Assembly: GCA_040902765.1 (NCBI GenBank)
Contig: JBBDWO010000019.1
Coordinates: forward strand, 1-64,000
Source of the DNA: Acidimicrobiia bacterium
GTDB lineage: Bacteria > Actinomycetota > Acidimicrobiia > Spongiisociales > UBA11373
Length of the DNA stretch: 64,000 bases
Direction: 5' to 3'
The notes below the pieces were generated by a model. That model searched no databases, was not told the origin of the DNA, and saw only the letters and a program-made list of their open reading frames with translations. Positions 27,686 through 36,715 of this stretch are shown here, piece after piece (positions within the stretch are counted from its first letter, which is position 1; each line of letters opens with the position of its first letter). Made by a program: the position numbers and the translations under genes.

Positions 27686-28725
27686 CGGAACTGCTCCAAG
27701 ACGCGCAGGTCGGCATCCCACAGATGCCGGATCTCGGGGATGCCGTGACGGGCCATGGCGAGGCGATCGATCCCCACGCCGAAAGCGAAGCCGCTCACCT
27801 CGTCGGGATCGTGACCGGCCGCGCTGAGCACGTAAGGATCGACCACACCACAACCGAGCAGCTCGATCCATCCCTTGTTGCTGCAGGTGCGGCAGCCCGA
27901 TCCGTCGCACAGGTGGCACGACATGAACAGCTCGGCACTGGGCTCGGTGAAGGGGAAGAAGTGCGGGAGGAAGCGGATCCGTCGGCCCTTGCCGTAGAGC
28001 GCGTCGATGAAGTGCTGCAGGGTGCCCTTGAGGTCGGCAAAGCTGAGGTCCCGGTCGACGGCGAGGCCCTCCATCTGGTGGAACACCGGGCTATGGGTTA
28101 CGTCGAGCGGGTCGCGTCGGTAGACCCGCCCCGGGGCGACCACGTACACCGGGGTTGGATGCTCCTCCAGCCAGCGCACCTGCACCGGGGACGTCTGGGT
28201 GCGCAGCAGGACACCTTCGGGGTCGTCGCCGTAGTCGAGGTACAGCGTGTCGCTCTCCAGCCGTGCCGGATGCCAGGGCGGCGTGTTGAGCGCATCAAAG
28301 TTGTGATAGGCCGTCTCGGCTTCAGGACCCGACGCGACCGTATACCCGAGGGCCACGAAGATGTCGACGATCTCGTCCCACATCGCGTGCACCGCATGCA
28401 CCGTCCCGCGTGGCGGCACCCGCCCGGGCAGGGTCAGGTCGAGCGACTCCGAAGCGAGCCTTCCATCGATGGCAGCCCGCTCGAGTGTCGCCCTGCGTTC
28501 TGCGACCAACGCACCGAGGTGTGTGCTCACCTCGTGGACGGCCCGGCCCAACTCCCGCCGGGTTTCCTCATCGGCCGCCCGAAGGGAACGACGCGCCACC
28601 GCGACCGCCGACTCCGGGCCGAGGTACTCGTCCTCGATCCGGTCGAGGTCGGTGATCGACCTGGCGTCGGCGACGGCTACCTCAGCGGCGTCGGCGGCTT
28701 CTCGGAGGGTGTCGGGCGTGGTCAT
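27682..28725 (-). CDS. pheS: Phenylalanyl-tRNA synthetase alpha subunit
   Basis: A 347-residue class II synthetase subunit. Motif 2 is visible as HSPVFHQMEG, and the Phe-binding and motif 3 region as GFAFGVGIDRLAM. An unusual CHLCDGSGCRTCSNKG segment provides four cysteines before motif 3, as in many bacterial PheS proteins. The N-terminal coiled coil (residues 1-85) binds tRNA. The ATG at 28725 is chosen because the coiled coil begins right after it. Confidence 0.95.
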   Translation of the reverse strand: MTTPDTLREAADAAEVAVADARSITDLDRIEDEYLGPESAVAVARRSLRAADEETRRELGRAVHEVSTHLGALVAERRATLERAAIDGRLASESLDLTLPGRVPPRGTVHAVHAMWDEIVDIFVALGYTVASGPEAETAYHNFDALNTPPWHPARLESDTLYLDYGDDPEGVLLRTQTSPVQVRWLEEHPTPVYVVAPGRVYRRDPLDVTHSPVFHQMEGLAVDRDLSFADLKGTLQHFIDALYGKGRRIRFLPHFFPFTEPSAELFMSCHLCDGSGCRTCSNKGWIELLGCGVVDPYVLSAAGHDPDEVSGFAFGVGIDRLAMARHGIPEIRHLWDADLRVLEQFR

Positions 28726-28768
28726 ACGAGCGCAGAGGTTAGGACGCTCGGAGGTTCCCCGGCGCTCA

Positions 28769-29479
28769 TCACGATCGCAGGGCGTAGGCCAGAATCGACC
28801 CGGCGACCGCGGCATTGAGGCTCTCAGAGCCGGACGACATCGGGATCGTGACCCGAAGGTCGGCCGCCACGACCACGTCGTCGGGCAGCCCGTGTGCCTC
28901 GCTCCCGATCACCAGAGCGATCGCCTCGGGCCCTCGGACCGGTGCCACTCCCCCGCTCGCCACCGCCGCCAGGACACGCCGACCGCCGGCACGCAGCTCC
29001 TCTATGGTGTCGGCGTTACCGATCGCGGTTCGAAACGATGCACCGGCGGCCGCCCTGACCACCTTCGGCGACCACGGGTCGGCGGTGTCGGGTCCGCAGA
29101 CGAAGCCAAACCCGAAGGCGGCGGCCGTCCTGATGAGCGTTCCCACGTTGCCCGGGTCGCCAACACCCCAGGCCACCAGCAGGTCGCCCAGGTCCGGGAT
29201 GACGGATACCGGGACCACGGCAACCGCAATCGGTGCCTGTGGGGTGGTGGTGGTGGCGATCCTCGCCACGACCTCGTCGGCGACCGTGACCACCCGCGCC
29301 TCGCCGTAGTCGGCGAGATCGCCCTCGAGCGTGAACACGGTCTCGAGCGGGAACCCTGCGGTCAACGCGTCGCCGACCGCGTGGGGGCCCTCGATGAGGA
29401 ACCTGCCGGACTCGGCGCGCCGGCGACGATGGTGGAGTTGTCGCGCCGCGGCGACGAGTGCGTTGTGGACCGACGTGAT
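28769..29479 (-). CDS. TrmH/SpoU-family RNA 2'-O-methyltransferase
   Basis: A protein of about 236 residues that should methylate rRNA or tRNA ribose using SAM. It has the SpoU substrate-binding opening ESGRFLIEGPHAV and the three knot motifs: WGVGDPGNVGTLIRTAAAFG, ALVIGSEAHGL and IPMSSGSESLNAAVAGSILAYAL. The conserved N-terminus (ITSVHNALV) begins at an ATC at 29479. No ATG, GTG or TTG lies in frame between 29668, deep inside rplT, and a TTG at 29365 that would delete the conserved motif. The start is therefore uncertain. It follows rplT by 11 bp. Confidence 0.82.
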   Translation of the reverse strand: MTSVHNALVAAARQLHHRRRRAESGRFLIEGPHAVGDALTAGFPLETVFTLEGDLADYGEARVVTVADEVVARIATTTTPQAPIAVAVVPVSVIPDLGDLLVAWGVGDPGNVGTLIRTAAAFGFGFVCGPDTADPWSPKVVRAAAGASFRTAIGNADTIEELRAGGRRVLAAVASGGVAPVRGPEAIALVIGSEAHGLPDDVVVAADLRVTIPMSSGSESLNAAVAGSILAYALRS

Positions 29480-29490
29480 CGGGCCGTCGG

Positions 29491-29847
29491 CTATTTCGCC
29501 GCGCCCGTCGCCGTCTTCACCAGGTTTCCGAATGCATCCGGATCGGACACCGCCATCTCGGCCAGCATCTTGCGGTCCACCTCGATCTCGGCCTGCTTGA
29601 GGCCGGCGATCAACTGCGAGTACGTGGTGCCGTGCTGCCGGGCAGCGGCGTTGATCCGGGAGATCCACAACCGCCGGAAGTCGCCCTTGCGGGCACGCCG
29701 GTCGCGGTAGGCGTCCTGCATGGCGCCCATGACCTGCTCGTTGGCAGCCCGCAAACGCCTGCCGCGGGCACCCTTGTATCCCTTGGCGCGCTCCAGGATG
29801 ACCCGACGGCCCTTCTTGGCGTGTACCGATCGTTTGACTCGTGCCAT
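29491..29847 (-). CDS. rplT: Ribosomal protein L20
   Basis: A 118-residue, very basic protein that binds 23S rRNA early in large-subunit assembly. The opening [26 protein letters not shown] is characteristic. It is the third gene of the universal infC-rpmI-rplT operon, four bases after rpmI. In other bacteria L20 represses the operon by binding the leader mRNA; whether that occurs here is not shown. Confidence 0.97.
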   Translation of the reverse strand: MARVKRSVHAKKGRRVILERAKGYKGARGRRLRAANEQVMGAMQDAYRDRRARKGDFRRLWISRINAAARQHGTTYSQLIAGLKQAEIEVDRKMLAEMAVSDPDAFGNLVKTATGAAK

Positions 29848-29851
29848 GGTG

Positions 29852-30049
29852 CTACTTCCCCAACATCTTCTTGACCCGCGGCTCGTCCACGGAAGACACG
29901 ATCTTCGTCCCCTTCAGGCGACGCAAGCGACTGCTCGACTTGTTGCCCGCCACGAGGTGGGAACGGTACGCCTGCCGGCGCTGGATCTTGCCCGAGCCCG
30001 TGACCTCGAAGCGCTTGGCGGCTGACCGCCTCGTCTTCTGCTTCGCCAT
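29852..30049 (-). CDS. rpmI: Ribosomal protein L35
   Basis: A 65-residue basic large-subunit protein with the usual pattern [22 protein letters not shown] and a [11 protein letters not shown] centre. It lies two bases downstream of infC and four upstream of rplT. Length is normal for the family. Confidence 0.96.
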   Translation of the reverse strand: MAKQKTRRSAAKRFEVTGSGKIQRRQAYRSHLVAGNKSSSRLRRLKGTKIVSSVDEPRVKKMLGK

Positions 30050-30051
30050 CT

Positions 30052-30618
30052 CTACTCCCCTTCTCCGGCGGAGTCGGCCTCCGCCTTGGCGGCGGGTGCC
30101 TCCCGCTGCCGCTTCTCCGGCGCAAACGACATGGTCATGTTGCGCCCCTCCAACTTCGGGCCCATCTCGACCGAGCCGTACTCGACCACCTGTTCGGCTA
30201 GTTTCCGCAGGATCCGCTCGCCGAACTCCGGGTGGGCCAACTCCCTCCCCCGGTACATCATCGTGACCTTGACCTTGTCGCCCTCGCTGAGGAACTCGAT
30301 CACACGCCGCTTCTTCACGTCGTAGTCGTGGATGTCGATCTTCGGGCGGAACTTCACTTCCTTGACCACGGTTCGGGTCTGCTTCTTTCGGGCTTCACGC
30401 TGCTTGACCGACTGCTCGTACTTGTACTTGCCGTAGTCCATCAGTCGGCAGACAGGGGGTTTGGCGTCGGCGGCGACTTCCACCAGGTCCAGTCCCAGCT
30501 GGCTGGCCAGATAGCGCGCCTCGTCGATGGCGAGGACTCCGATCTGGCTCCCATCCGGTGCGACCACGCGCACCTCCTTGGCCCGAATCTTGTCGTTGAC
30601 CCTCAGTTCCTGGGCTAT
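30052..30618 (-). CDS. infC: Translation initiation factor IF-3
   Basis: IF-3 of about 188 residues; it binds 30S subunits and checks start codons. The N-domain opens [18 protein letters not shown], the linker is [21 protein letters not shown], and the C-domain contains the RGRE motif [14 protein letters not shown]. The best start is the ATA at 30618, five bases after GGGAGG. The only in-frame ATG (30684) lies before a leader hairpin and would add 22 unrelated residues. Non-standard starts (AUU, AUC, AUA) are known for infC and let IF-3 limit its own synthesis. Confidence 0.95.
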   Translation of the reverse strand: MAQELRVNDKIRAKEVRVVAPDGSQIGVLAIDEARYLASQLGLDLVEVAADAKPPVCRLMDYGKYKYEQSVKQREARKKQTRTVVKEVKFRPKIDIHDYDVKKRRVIEFLSEGDKVKVTMMYRGRELAHPEFGERILRKLAEQVVEYGSVEMGPKLEGRNMTMSFAPEKRQREAPAAKAEADSAGEGE

Positions 30619-30652
30619 CTCGACCTCCCGATCGTCGCGTCCACTACATGAA

Positions 30653-30677
30653 AGAGACGGCAGCGGCTGCCGTCTCT
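30653..30677 (-). promoter_or_regulatory. Leader hairpin of the infC operon
   Basis: A perfect 12-bp stem (AGAGACGGCAGC / GCTGCCGTCTCT) with a single-base centre, so the real loop is about 3-5 nt. On the minus strand it is followed by TTTCATG, a weak T-run. It lies 35 bp before the infC start, so it may be an attenuator or an L20/IF-3 control element. Confidence 0.6.
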
Positions 30678-30751
30678 GCGACAAGACCTCGGCTCACCGT
30701 CGGTGGCCGGGTGGGAAGCAGCGCCTCCTCTTTCGTATTCAGTTGCGCCAC

Positions 30752-30779
30752 AGTATACGGCCAGCACCACTAGTGAACA
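30752..30779 (-). promoter_or_regulatory. Candidate infC operon promoter
   Basis: The -10 element TATACT (30752-30757) lies 16 bp after a weak -35 TGTTCA (30774-30779). It is the best sigma-70-like match ahead of infC and leaves a leader of about 125 nt including the hairpin. Confidence 0.5.
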
Positions 30780-30810
30780 CCCTCGTCCGACCGAGGATTC
30801 CCGCCGTGCC

Positions 30811-31509
30811 TCAGAAGAGCCGTTCCTGGCCGTGACGATCGGAGCGCTCAATGCCTGCCCACATCAGACCGTCCATGAACACCCATGATCGCCGGTGAAT
30901 GGTGCTGGGGCCGTATGCCTGGAGGGCAGCTCGATGCTTGGGATCGGGATACCCCTTGTTCGAGTCGAATCCGAAGTGGGGGAAGTGGAGCGCCTCGTCA
31001 CGCATGATCCGGTCGCGGATGACCTTGGCCAGGATCGAGGCGGCGGCGATGGAGAGACACCGGGCGTCGCCCTTGACCACCATCGTCGTCGGAACCCCGT
31101 CGACGAAGTCCCAACGCCCATCCACCAGGACCCGGTCGGGGCGCACGTCGAGCGCTTCCATGGCGCGGGAGGCGGCGAGGCGATGCGCCGCCGACATCCC
31201 GAGATCGTCACACTCCTCCGGCGAGGCATGGGCGACCGCCCAGGCGTCACACCAGTCGGCGATCCGGTCGAAGAGCGCCTCGCGCTCGCCTTCCGTCATC
31301 ATCTTCGAGTCCCGAACTTTGTAGACCCGCCGATCCTGAGGGATCACCGCGACGCCGACCGTGATCGGCCCCGCCCAGGCGCCGCGGCCGACCTCGTCGA
31401 CGCCCCCCACGTGTGCCGCACCCGCATCCCAGAGTTCCCGTTCCGCCGAGAGCGACGGCGAGGCCCGCTTCAGGGAAGGTCGGAGTCGGGGTACGGACGC
31501 TGCCGGCAC
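30811..31509 (-). CDS. rnhB: Ribonuclease HII
   Basis: A 232-residue nuclease that removes ribonucleotides from DNA and RNA primers. The RNase HII signature is VGGVDEVGRGAWAGP with the catalytic Asp/Glu, and the later Asp residues lie in DGRWDF and RDRIMRDEA. The basic KGY motif follows as SNKGYPDPKHRAAL. The start is GTG at 31509; an internal start near GGVDEVGRG would truncate the first strand. It is 18 bp downstream of ribH. Confidence 0.93.
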   Translation of the reverse strand: MPAASVPRLRPSLKRASPSLSAERELWDAGAAHVGGVDEVGRGAWAGPITVGVAVIPQDRRVYKVRDSKMMTEGEREALFDRIADWCDAWAVAHASPEECDDLGMSAAHRLAASRAMEALDVRPDRVLVDGRWDFVDGVPTTMVVKGDARCLSIAAASILAKVIRDRIMRDEALHFPHFGFDSNKGYPDPKHRAALQAYGPSTIHRRSWVFMDGLMWAGIERSDRHGQERLF

Positions 31510-31527
31510 AGCCCAAGGTTACCGGGA

Positions 31528-31983
31528 TCAGTCGTTCGGACCGGGAGAGGCCTCTCGCAGCGAGGCGACGACGCGGGCCGCTTCCACCGACGCCCGGGCC
31601 GCCTCGGCCCCCTTGTTGCCGGCTCCGGGGCGGCTCCGTTCGACGGCGTGGGCGATGTCACGGACGGTGAGCAGCCCGATTCCGACGGGACGCCCGCTGG
31701 CGATCGACACCTGCATCAGCCCGGCCATGGACTGCGTGGCCACGTGGTGGTAGTGGTCGGTCTCCCCCTCGATGACCGCCCCTAGGGCGACGACGCAGTC
31801 GTGGCCGGCGTCGACGAGGGCCCGGGCGATGACGGGCAGCTCGAGCGCCCCGGGAACCTCGACCACGGTCGGCTCGGTCACACCGAGCCGCTCCAGTTCG
31901 TCGAGTGCGCCCCGGCGAAGCCCTTCGGTGATGCTCCCGTTGAACGTCGACACCACGACGCCCACCCGCAACCCGTCAGACAT
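31528..31983 (-). CDS. ribH: 6,7-dimethyl-8-ribityllumazine synthase
   Basis: A 151-residue riboflavin-pathway enzyme that joins dihydroxybutanone phosphate with the pyrimidine intermediate. Motifs are [10 protein letters not shown], the substrate-binding [23 protein letters not shown] with the catalytic His, and GNKGAEAA at the C-terminus. The ATG overlaps the ribBA stop by 8 bases. It closes the riboflavin operon and probably assembles as pentamers or a capsid-like shell as in relatives. Confidence 0.96.
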   Translation of the reverse strand: MSDGLRVGVVVSTFNGSITEGLRRGALDELERLGVTEPTVVEVPGALELPVIARALVDAGHDCVVALGAVIEGETDHYHHVATQSMAGLMQVSIASGRPVGIGLLTVRDIAHAVERSRPGAGNKGAEAARASVEAARVVASLREASPGPND

Positions 31984-33187
31984 CGGACTCCTTTAGCAGG
32001 TGGCCCAGCTTTGCGGCCTTCGTCCGCAGGTAGTCGCGGTTCTCCGGCGTCGGCTCGGTCTCGAGCGGGACCCGATCGGTGATGCTCAACCCGAAGCCCT
32101 CCAGCCCGGCCCGCTTCGTCGGGTTGTTGGTGAGCAGCCGCATCGAACCGACGCCGAGGTCGGCGAGGATCTGCGCGCCGATGCCGTAGTCGCGAGCGTC
32201 GGGCGGAAAACCGAGGCTCACGTTCGCCTCGACCGTGTCCTGGCCCTGGTCCTGGAGCGTGTAAGCCGCCAGCTTGTGCAGCAGTCCGATGCCGCGGCCC
32301 TCGTGGCCGCGCAGGTAGACGACGACCCCGGTACCTTCCACCGCGATGCGCTCCATCGCCAGATCCAGTTGCATCCCACAGTCGCAGCGGCGGCTGCCGA
32401 ACACGTCGCCGGTGAGGCACTCGGAGTGCACCCGCACCAGCACGTCGTCCGTTCCCTTCACGTCCCCCTTGACCAGAGCGATGTGAGTGGCACCGTCGAC
32501 CAACGACTCGTATCCGACCGCCCGAAACTCACCATGGCGGGTCGGGATGCGGGCCTCGACCCGACGCCGGACCAGCACTTCGCTCTGACGACGGTGGGCG
32601 ATGAGGTCGGCGATGGTGATGATGACGATGCCGTGCTCCTCGGCGAAGGCGAGCAACTCGGGGAGCCGGGCCATCGAACCGTCCTGGGAGACGATCTCAC
32701 ACAGGACACCCGCTGGGTAGCGACCGGCGAGTCGAGCCAGGTCGACCGACGCCTCCGTGTGTCCGGCGCGCCGGAGCACGCCGCCCTCCTGGTAGCGCAG
32801 CGGGAAGATGTGACCGGGCCGGGCCAGGTCCGACGGCGCGGTGGTCGGATCGATGAGTGCCTGGATGGTCGCCGCCCGATCCCCCGCCGAGATCCCGGTG
32901 GTGGTGCCGTCGGCGACGTCCACCGACACGGTGAAGGCCGTCCGATGCGAGTCGGTGTTCTCGGTGACCATCAGGGGCAGGCGGAGCTCGTCAAGGCGCT
33001 CCCCGAGCATCGGGACACAGATGAGACCCGACGTGTGGCGCACCATGAAGGCGATGCGCTCGGGTCTGGCCGCCTCGGCCGGCAGGATGAGGTCGCCTTC
33101 GTTCTCGCGGTCGGCATCGTCCACCACGACGACGAACTCGCCGCGGCGGAACGCCTCGATGGCTTGCTCGACGGTCCCGAAGCTCAT
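31976..33187 (-). CDS. ribBA: Bifunctional DHBP synthase / GTP cyclohydrolase II
   Basis: A 403-residue fusion. Residues 1-200 are dihydroxybutanone-phosphate synthase ([24 protein letters not shown]). Residues about 205-403 are GTP cyclohydrolase II, with the zinc motif [12 protein letters not shown] and the HEGRGIGL loop. It therefore supplies both starting compounds of riboflavin synthesis. The ATG overlaps the ribE stop by four bases, and both catalytic halves look complete. Confidence 0.96.
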   Translation of the reverse strand: MSFGTVEQAIEAFRRGEFVVVVDDADRENEGDLILPAEAARPERIAFMVRHTSGLICVPMLGERLDELRLPLMVTENTDSHRTAFTVSVDVADGTTTGISAGDRAATIQALIDPTTAPSDLARPGHIFPLRYQEGGVLRRAGHTEASVDLARLAGRYPAGVLCEIVSQDGSMARLPELLAFAEEHGIVIITIADLIAHRRQSEVLVRRRVEARIPTRHGEFRAVGYESLVDGATHIALVKGDVKGTDDVLVRVHSECLTGDVFGSRRCDCGMQLDLAMERIAVEGTGVVVYLRGHEGRGIGLLHKLAAYTLQDQGQDTVEANVSLGFPPDARDYGIGAQILADLGVGSMRLLTNNPTKRAGLEGFGLSITDRVPLETEPTPENRDYLRTKAAKLGHLLKESDV

Positions 33188-33777
33188 CGCCTCGCCTCCA
33201 GCATCCGTTCCACGTACTTGGCCACGACATCGACCTCCACATTGACCGCGTCGCCCGGCGCCAGGGCCCCGAGCGTGGTCACCGCGAGCGTGTGCGGAAT
33301 CAACGCCACCTCGAACCCGTCGTCGTCGACGGCGGTGACGGTGAGACTCACCCCGTCCACGGCGACGGAACCCTTAGAGGCGACGTAGCGGGCAAGGCCA
33401 CCGTCGAGTTCGACCCACACGCGCCTCGCCTCGCCGTCGACGACCACCGACCGCACCGCGCCGACGCCGTCGACATGACCCTGGACGATGTGGCCGTCCA
33501 GACGCCCCGACGCGGCGAGCGGGCGCTCGAGGTTGACCGCGGCACCCGCCTGAAGCGAGCCGAGACCGGTGTGGCGCAGGGTCTCGGCCATCGCCTCCAC
33601 CTGGAAGGACGGGGGCGAAACCGCCACCGCGGTGAGGCAAACCCCGGAGACGGCAATCGAGTCGCCGACCGAGAGGTCGCTGGCAGTGGCGCCACCCTCG
33701 ATCCTGAGCCGGGTGAGCCCCTCTGCCGGATCGATGGCGACGACCCGGCCGACTTCGGTGACGATGCCGGTGAACAT
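33184..33777 (-). CDS. ribE: Riboflavin synthase (alpha chain)
   Basis: A 197-residue enzyme that dismutates two lumazine molecules to riboflavin. It contains the expected tandem lumazine-binding repeats, [10 protein letters not shown] with VSGVCLTAV, and [11 protein letters not shown] with VDGVSLTV. The ATG at 33777 overlaps the ribD stop by one base. The length is normal for the family. Confidence 0.96.
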   Translation of the reverse strand: MFTGIVTEVGRVVAIDPAEGLTRLRIEGGATASDLSVGDSIAVSGVCLTAVAVSPPSFQVEAMAETLRHTGLGSLQAGAAVNLERPLAASGRLDGHIVQGHVDGVGAVRSVVVDGEARRVWVELDGGLARYVASKGSVAVDGVSLTVTAVDDDGFEVALIPHTLAVTTLGALAPGDAVNVEVDVVAKYVERMLEARR

Positions 33778-34838
33778 CAGGCGGCACCCACGAGGGCTTC
33801 GATACGAACGTCGGGACCGATCCGATCGACCGAGACGATCTCGATCCGGCGCAGGGCGTCCATCGACGGGAATGTTCCGCCGACTGCCGGACGACCGACG
33901 CCACCGGCCACGGCCGCTCCGACGTACCAGACGATCCGGTCGACCAGCCCGCCGCGCAGCAGGGAGCCGGCGATCGTCGGGCCCCCTTCCACCAACAGGT
34001 CGACGATCCCCCGGCCTCCCAGGTCGTCGAGGACTCCCCCCAGGTCGACGCCTCCCGGTCCGGGCAGCTCGATGACCGTGGCCGTATCCGGAAGCTCGAG
34101 GGGTGTCTGTGCGTATACCAGGCACGGTCGGGTGAAGACACGCGCCGTCGGGTGCAGCGCGCGCTCACCGGCGACGATCACCGGGAGCGGGCGATCGCCG
34201 GGGGCGTCGGGCCCGCGGGCGGTGAGTCGCGGGTCGTCGAGGAGCACGGTCCCGGCACCGACCAATACGGCGTCGGCGGATGCCCTGAGGCCGTGCACGT
34301 CGGAGCGTGCCTCCTCGGAGGTGATCCACTGCGAGCCGCCGTCGGCAGCACCCGCCTGCCCGTCGAGCGTGGCCGCCATCTTCAGGGTCACCCGGGGACG
34401 GCCGGTCCGCCGGTGATGGAAGTACCCGGGGTCGAGCGCCTCGGCGTCGACGCCGTCCACGCCGACCACCACCTCGATGCCCGCCGCCTCCAGGGCGGCG
34501 ACGCCGCGCCCCGCCACGCGCCGGTCGAGGTCGAGGGCGCCGATCACCACCCGATCGAAACCGGCGGCGATCACCGCCTCGGTGCAGGGCGGGGTGCGCC
34601 CGTGATGGGAGCAGGGCTCGAGGGTGACGACGAGGGTCCCACCGGCCGACCGTTCGGCGGCCTCCGCCAGTGCCACGGCCTCGGCATGTGGTTCACCGGG
34701 TCCGACATGGGCCCCACGCCCGACGACCTCCCCCGATGGGGCGACCACGACGGCGCCGACGCGCGGGTTGGGATGCGGCCAATGGCGCGCGGCGAGGCCG
34801 ATTGCCTCGACCATGAGCGTTCGATCGTCTGTCCTCAT
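33777..34838 (-). CDS. ribD: Riboflavin deaminase / reductase
   Basis: A 353-residue bifunctional enzyme. Residues 1-145 are the pyrimidine deaminase with zinc ligands in PHAEAVAL and EPCSHHGRTPPC. Residues 148-353 are the NADPH-dependent reductase (KMAATLDGQAG, LLVEGGPTIAGSLL). It is the first gene after the FMN riboswitch and leads ribD-ribE-ribBA-ribH, all overlapping. Confidence 0.96.
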   Translation of the reverse strand: MRTDDRTLMVEAIGLAARHWPHPNPRVGAVVVAPSGEVVGRGAHVGPGEPHAEAVALAEAAERSAGGTLVVTLEPCSHHGRTPPCTEAVIAAGFDRVVIGALDLDRRVAGRGVAALEAAGIEVVVGVDGVDAEALDPGYFHHRRTGRPRVTLKMAATLDGQAGAADGGSQWITSEEARSDVHGLRASADAVLVGAGTVLLDDPRLTARGPDAPGDRPLPVIVAGERALHPTARVFTRPCLVYAQTPLELPDTATVIELPGPGGVDLGGVLDDLGGRGIVDLLVEGGPTIAGSLLRGGLVDRIVWYVGAAVAGGVGRPAVGGTFPSMDALRRIEIVSVDRIGPDVRIEALVGAA

Positions 34839-34892
34839 CGCATCCGCTCCTCGTGGGGCACACGAGCGCGCGGGCGCGCCAGACGTGCCCCT

Positions 34893-35019
34893 CTCCTCTC
34901 ATCCGGACTATCACCGTCGGCTCCGGTATTCCACCGGATCGGCCCCCGACGCCGTCGTCGGGGGTTCGCGGGCTCTCACCGCCGGTAGGGACTTGCACCC
35001 TGCCCCGGAAAGGGGGTTC
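34893..35019 (-). promoter_or_regulatory. FMN riboswitch (RFN element)
   Basis: The minus strand carries the RFN core in order: GGGGCAGGGTGCAAGTCCC, TACCGGCGGTGAGAGCCCGCGA, a variable hairpin (CCCCCGACG / CGTCGGGGG), GATCCGGTGGAATACCGGAG, and CCGACGGTGATAGTCCGGAT with GAGAGG. These are the FMN-binding junction strands. It ends about 55 bp before ribD, leaving room for a translation or transcription switch. FMN should reduce rib expression. Confidence 0.95.
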
Positions 35020-35033
35020 TAAAGAGAATGTTA

Positions 35034-35096
35034 CCTGTTGCCCGTTGCCCGTTAGCCATGAGGACCCGGCAACTGGCAACTGGCAAGTGGCAACGG
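35034..35096. repeat. 7-bp tandem repeats, inverted pair, GTTGCCC / GGCAACT
   Basis: The left arm reads CTGTTGC CCGTTGC CCGTTAG. The right arm reads GGCAACT GGCAACT GGCAAGT GGCAACG. The arms are largely complementary, so the transcript could fold. The array lies between the response-regulator stop and the riboswitch. Confidence 0.8.
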
Positions 35097-35105
35097 CGAC
35101 CTGGC

Positions 35106-36035
35106 CTAGCTCGTACGGCGGTCGATCCGGTAGGAGGAGCCGGGGTCGGACTTGGCGGCCTTGCACATCTCGGAGGCGACCGCCGACATCTCCCACTCGT
35201 TGCTGAACGAGCGGCGCTCGTTGGTGGCGATTCCCAGCGAGAACGAAACGATCGGGAAGGCATGGCGCTCGCCGCGGCGGTCGAGGACCTCCACGTAGCC
35301 GCGCAGCGCGTCTGCCGGGTCGTAGAAGTCGAGGACGCCGTCGTCGAACCGTTCGATGACCTCCTTGCAGAACTGCTCGGCCACCGTCGGGTTCATGGCC
35401 ATGACGAAGTCGTCGCCGCCGACGTGCCCGATGAACACCGTGGGATCTCCGGTGGTCCGCGCCGCCTCCACGAGGACCTCGGCGATGAACCGGATCACCT
35501 TGTCGCCGCGCATGAACCCGTAGTGATCGTTGAACGCCTTGAAGTTGTCGAAGTCTCCGTGAACCACCGCCAGCGGCCCCCCGGCGGCCACCCGCCGCTG
35601 GAGCTCGTCGGCGATGCGGAAATTCCCCGGCAGGCCGGTGAGGGGCGACAGGTCGCGCATGGAACGCACCCTCCGCAGCACCGACCCGACGCGGGCGACG
35701 AGCTCCTCCAGATCGAAGGGCTTGCTCAGGTAGTCGTCGGCGCCCCCGTCGAGGCCACGAACCAGGTCGGCGACCGTCGACTCGGTGGTGAGCAGCACGA
35801 TCGACACATTCGTGGTGCCCGGCGTCGACCGGATCTCCTGCATGAGCGTGTGGCCGTCGACGTCGGCCAGGGTGAGATCCAACAGCAGCAGGTCCGGCGT
35901 GGCATCGGCCAGGAAGGCGCGCGCGGCAGCACCGTCCCCGACGATGTTCACCGTGTGGCCGGCCTCGGTGAGGCCGGCGGCGACGTAGTCGGCGAGGTCC
36001 TTGTCGTCGTCGATGACCAGGATGCTGGCGCTCAT
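35106..36035 (-). CDS. Response regulator with GGDEF-type domain
   Basis: A 309-residue protein. Residues 1-120 are a receiver domain with the acidic DDD pocket at 9-11, the phospho-acceptor Asp in LLLLDLTLADVDG and the conserved Lys in LSKPFDL. Residues about 130-305 form a GGDEF-like domain whose signature reads GGDDF instead of GG(D/E)EF. The Asp change may still permit diguanylate cyclase activity, since many cyclases tolerate it poorly, so activity is open. It overlaps rpe by four bases, an unusual partner. Confidence 0.85.
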   Translation of the reverse strand: MSASILVIDDDKDLADYVAAGLTEAGHTVNIVGDGAAARAFLADATPDLLLLDLTLADVDGHTLMQEIRSTPGTTNVSIVLLTTESTVADLVRGLDGGADDYLSKPFDLEELVARVGSVLRRVRSMRDLSPLTGLPGNFRIADELQRRVAAGGPLAVVHGDFDNFKAFNDHYGFMRGDKVIRFIAEVLVEAARTTGDPTVFIGHVGGDDFVMAMNPTVAEQFCKEVIERFDDGVLDFYDPADALRGYVEVLDRRGERHAFPIVSFSLGIATNERRSFSNEWEMSAVASEMCKAAKSDPGSSYRIDRRTS

Positions 36036-36694
36036 TCCTCTGCTTCCGCTGCGGCGCGCAGCCGGGCGATCGCGTCCACCGGGTCGGGCGATCCGAAGAT
36101 CGCCGTGCCCGCGACGAACACGTCGGCGCCGGCGCGGCGCGCCATACCGATCGTCTCGGGGGTGATGCCCCCGTCTACTTCGATATCGGTCGCCAAACCG
36201 CTCGAGTCAATGAACTTTCTCGCTGCCTCCACCTTGGGCAGCACGTCGGGGATGAACGACTGGCCGCCGAACCCGGGGACCACCGACATCACCAGGAGCA
36301 CATCGCACAGCTCCACGAAGGGTTCCACCGCCTCGAAGGGCGTGGCCGGGTTGAGCACCAGCCCGAAGCGGAGGCCGAGGTCCCGCGCCCTCGCCGCAGG
36401 CACCGACGGGTCGGGATGCACCTCGATGTGAACCGAGACCGTGGTCGCACCGGCATCCGCCAGCGAGCCGAACAGCGACACCGGATTGGTGACCATCAGG
36501 TGGCAGTTGAACGGCAGGTCGGTGACGGTCCGCAAGGACTCGATCACCGGCATCCCGAACGACAGGTTGGGCACGAAGTGGCCGTCCATGACGTCCAGGT
36601 GGAATCCCTCCACGTGCGGCTCCACCAACGACACCTGTTCGCCGAGGCGTGTGAAGTCGGCGTTCAGGATCGAGGGAGAGATGGAGAGAGCCAC
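36032..36694 (-). CDS. rpe: Ribulose-phosphate 3-epimerase
   Basis: A 220-residue TIM-barrel enzyme of the pentose phosphate pathway. Metal and catalytic motifs are LSISPSILNADF, HLDVMDGHFVPNLSFG, CHLMV, HIE, SVVPGFGGQSFIP and EVDGGI. All are intact. It is transcribed ahead of the response regulator, with a four-base overlap, and downstream of a long repeat block. Confidence 0.96.
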   Translation of the reverse strand: MALSISPSILNADFTRLGEQVSLVEPHVEGFHLDVMDGHFVPNLSFGMPVIESLRTVTDLPFNCHLMVTNPVSLFGSLADAGATTVSVHIEVHPDPSVPAARARDLGLRFGLVLNPATPFEAVEPFVELCDVLLVMSVVPGFGGQSFIPDVLPKVEAARKFIDSSGLATDIEVDGGITPETIGMARRAGADVFVAGTAIFGSPDPVDAIARLRAAAEAEE

Positions 36695-36715
36695 GCGCCA
36701 GAGGTTACCGCCAGA

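Noticed and set aside
26060-27748. 562-codon plus-strand frame opposite pheT
   Set aside because: It is an antisense shadow of pheT caused by high third-position GC; its composition (Arg, Gly, His, Asp rich) is typical of such shadows.
30619-30684. ATG start of infC at 30684
   Set aside because: It lies upstream of the leader hairpin, has no ribosome-binding site, and would add unrelated residues.
35028-36431. 467-codon plus-strand frame opposite the response regulator and rpe
   Set aside because: Both minus-strand genes are secure, and the plus frame starts in repeats and shows no domain.
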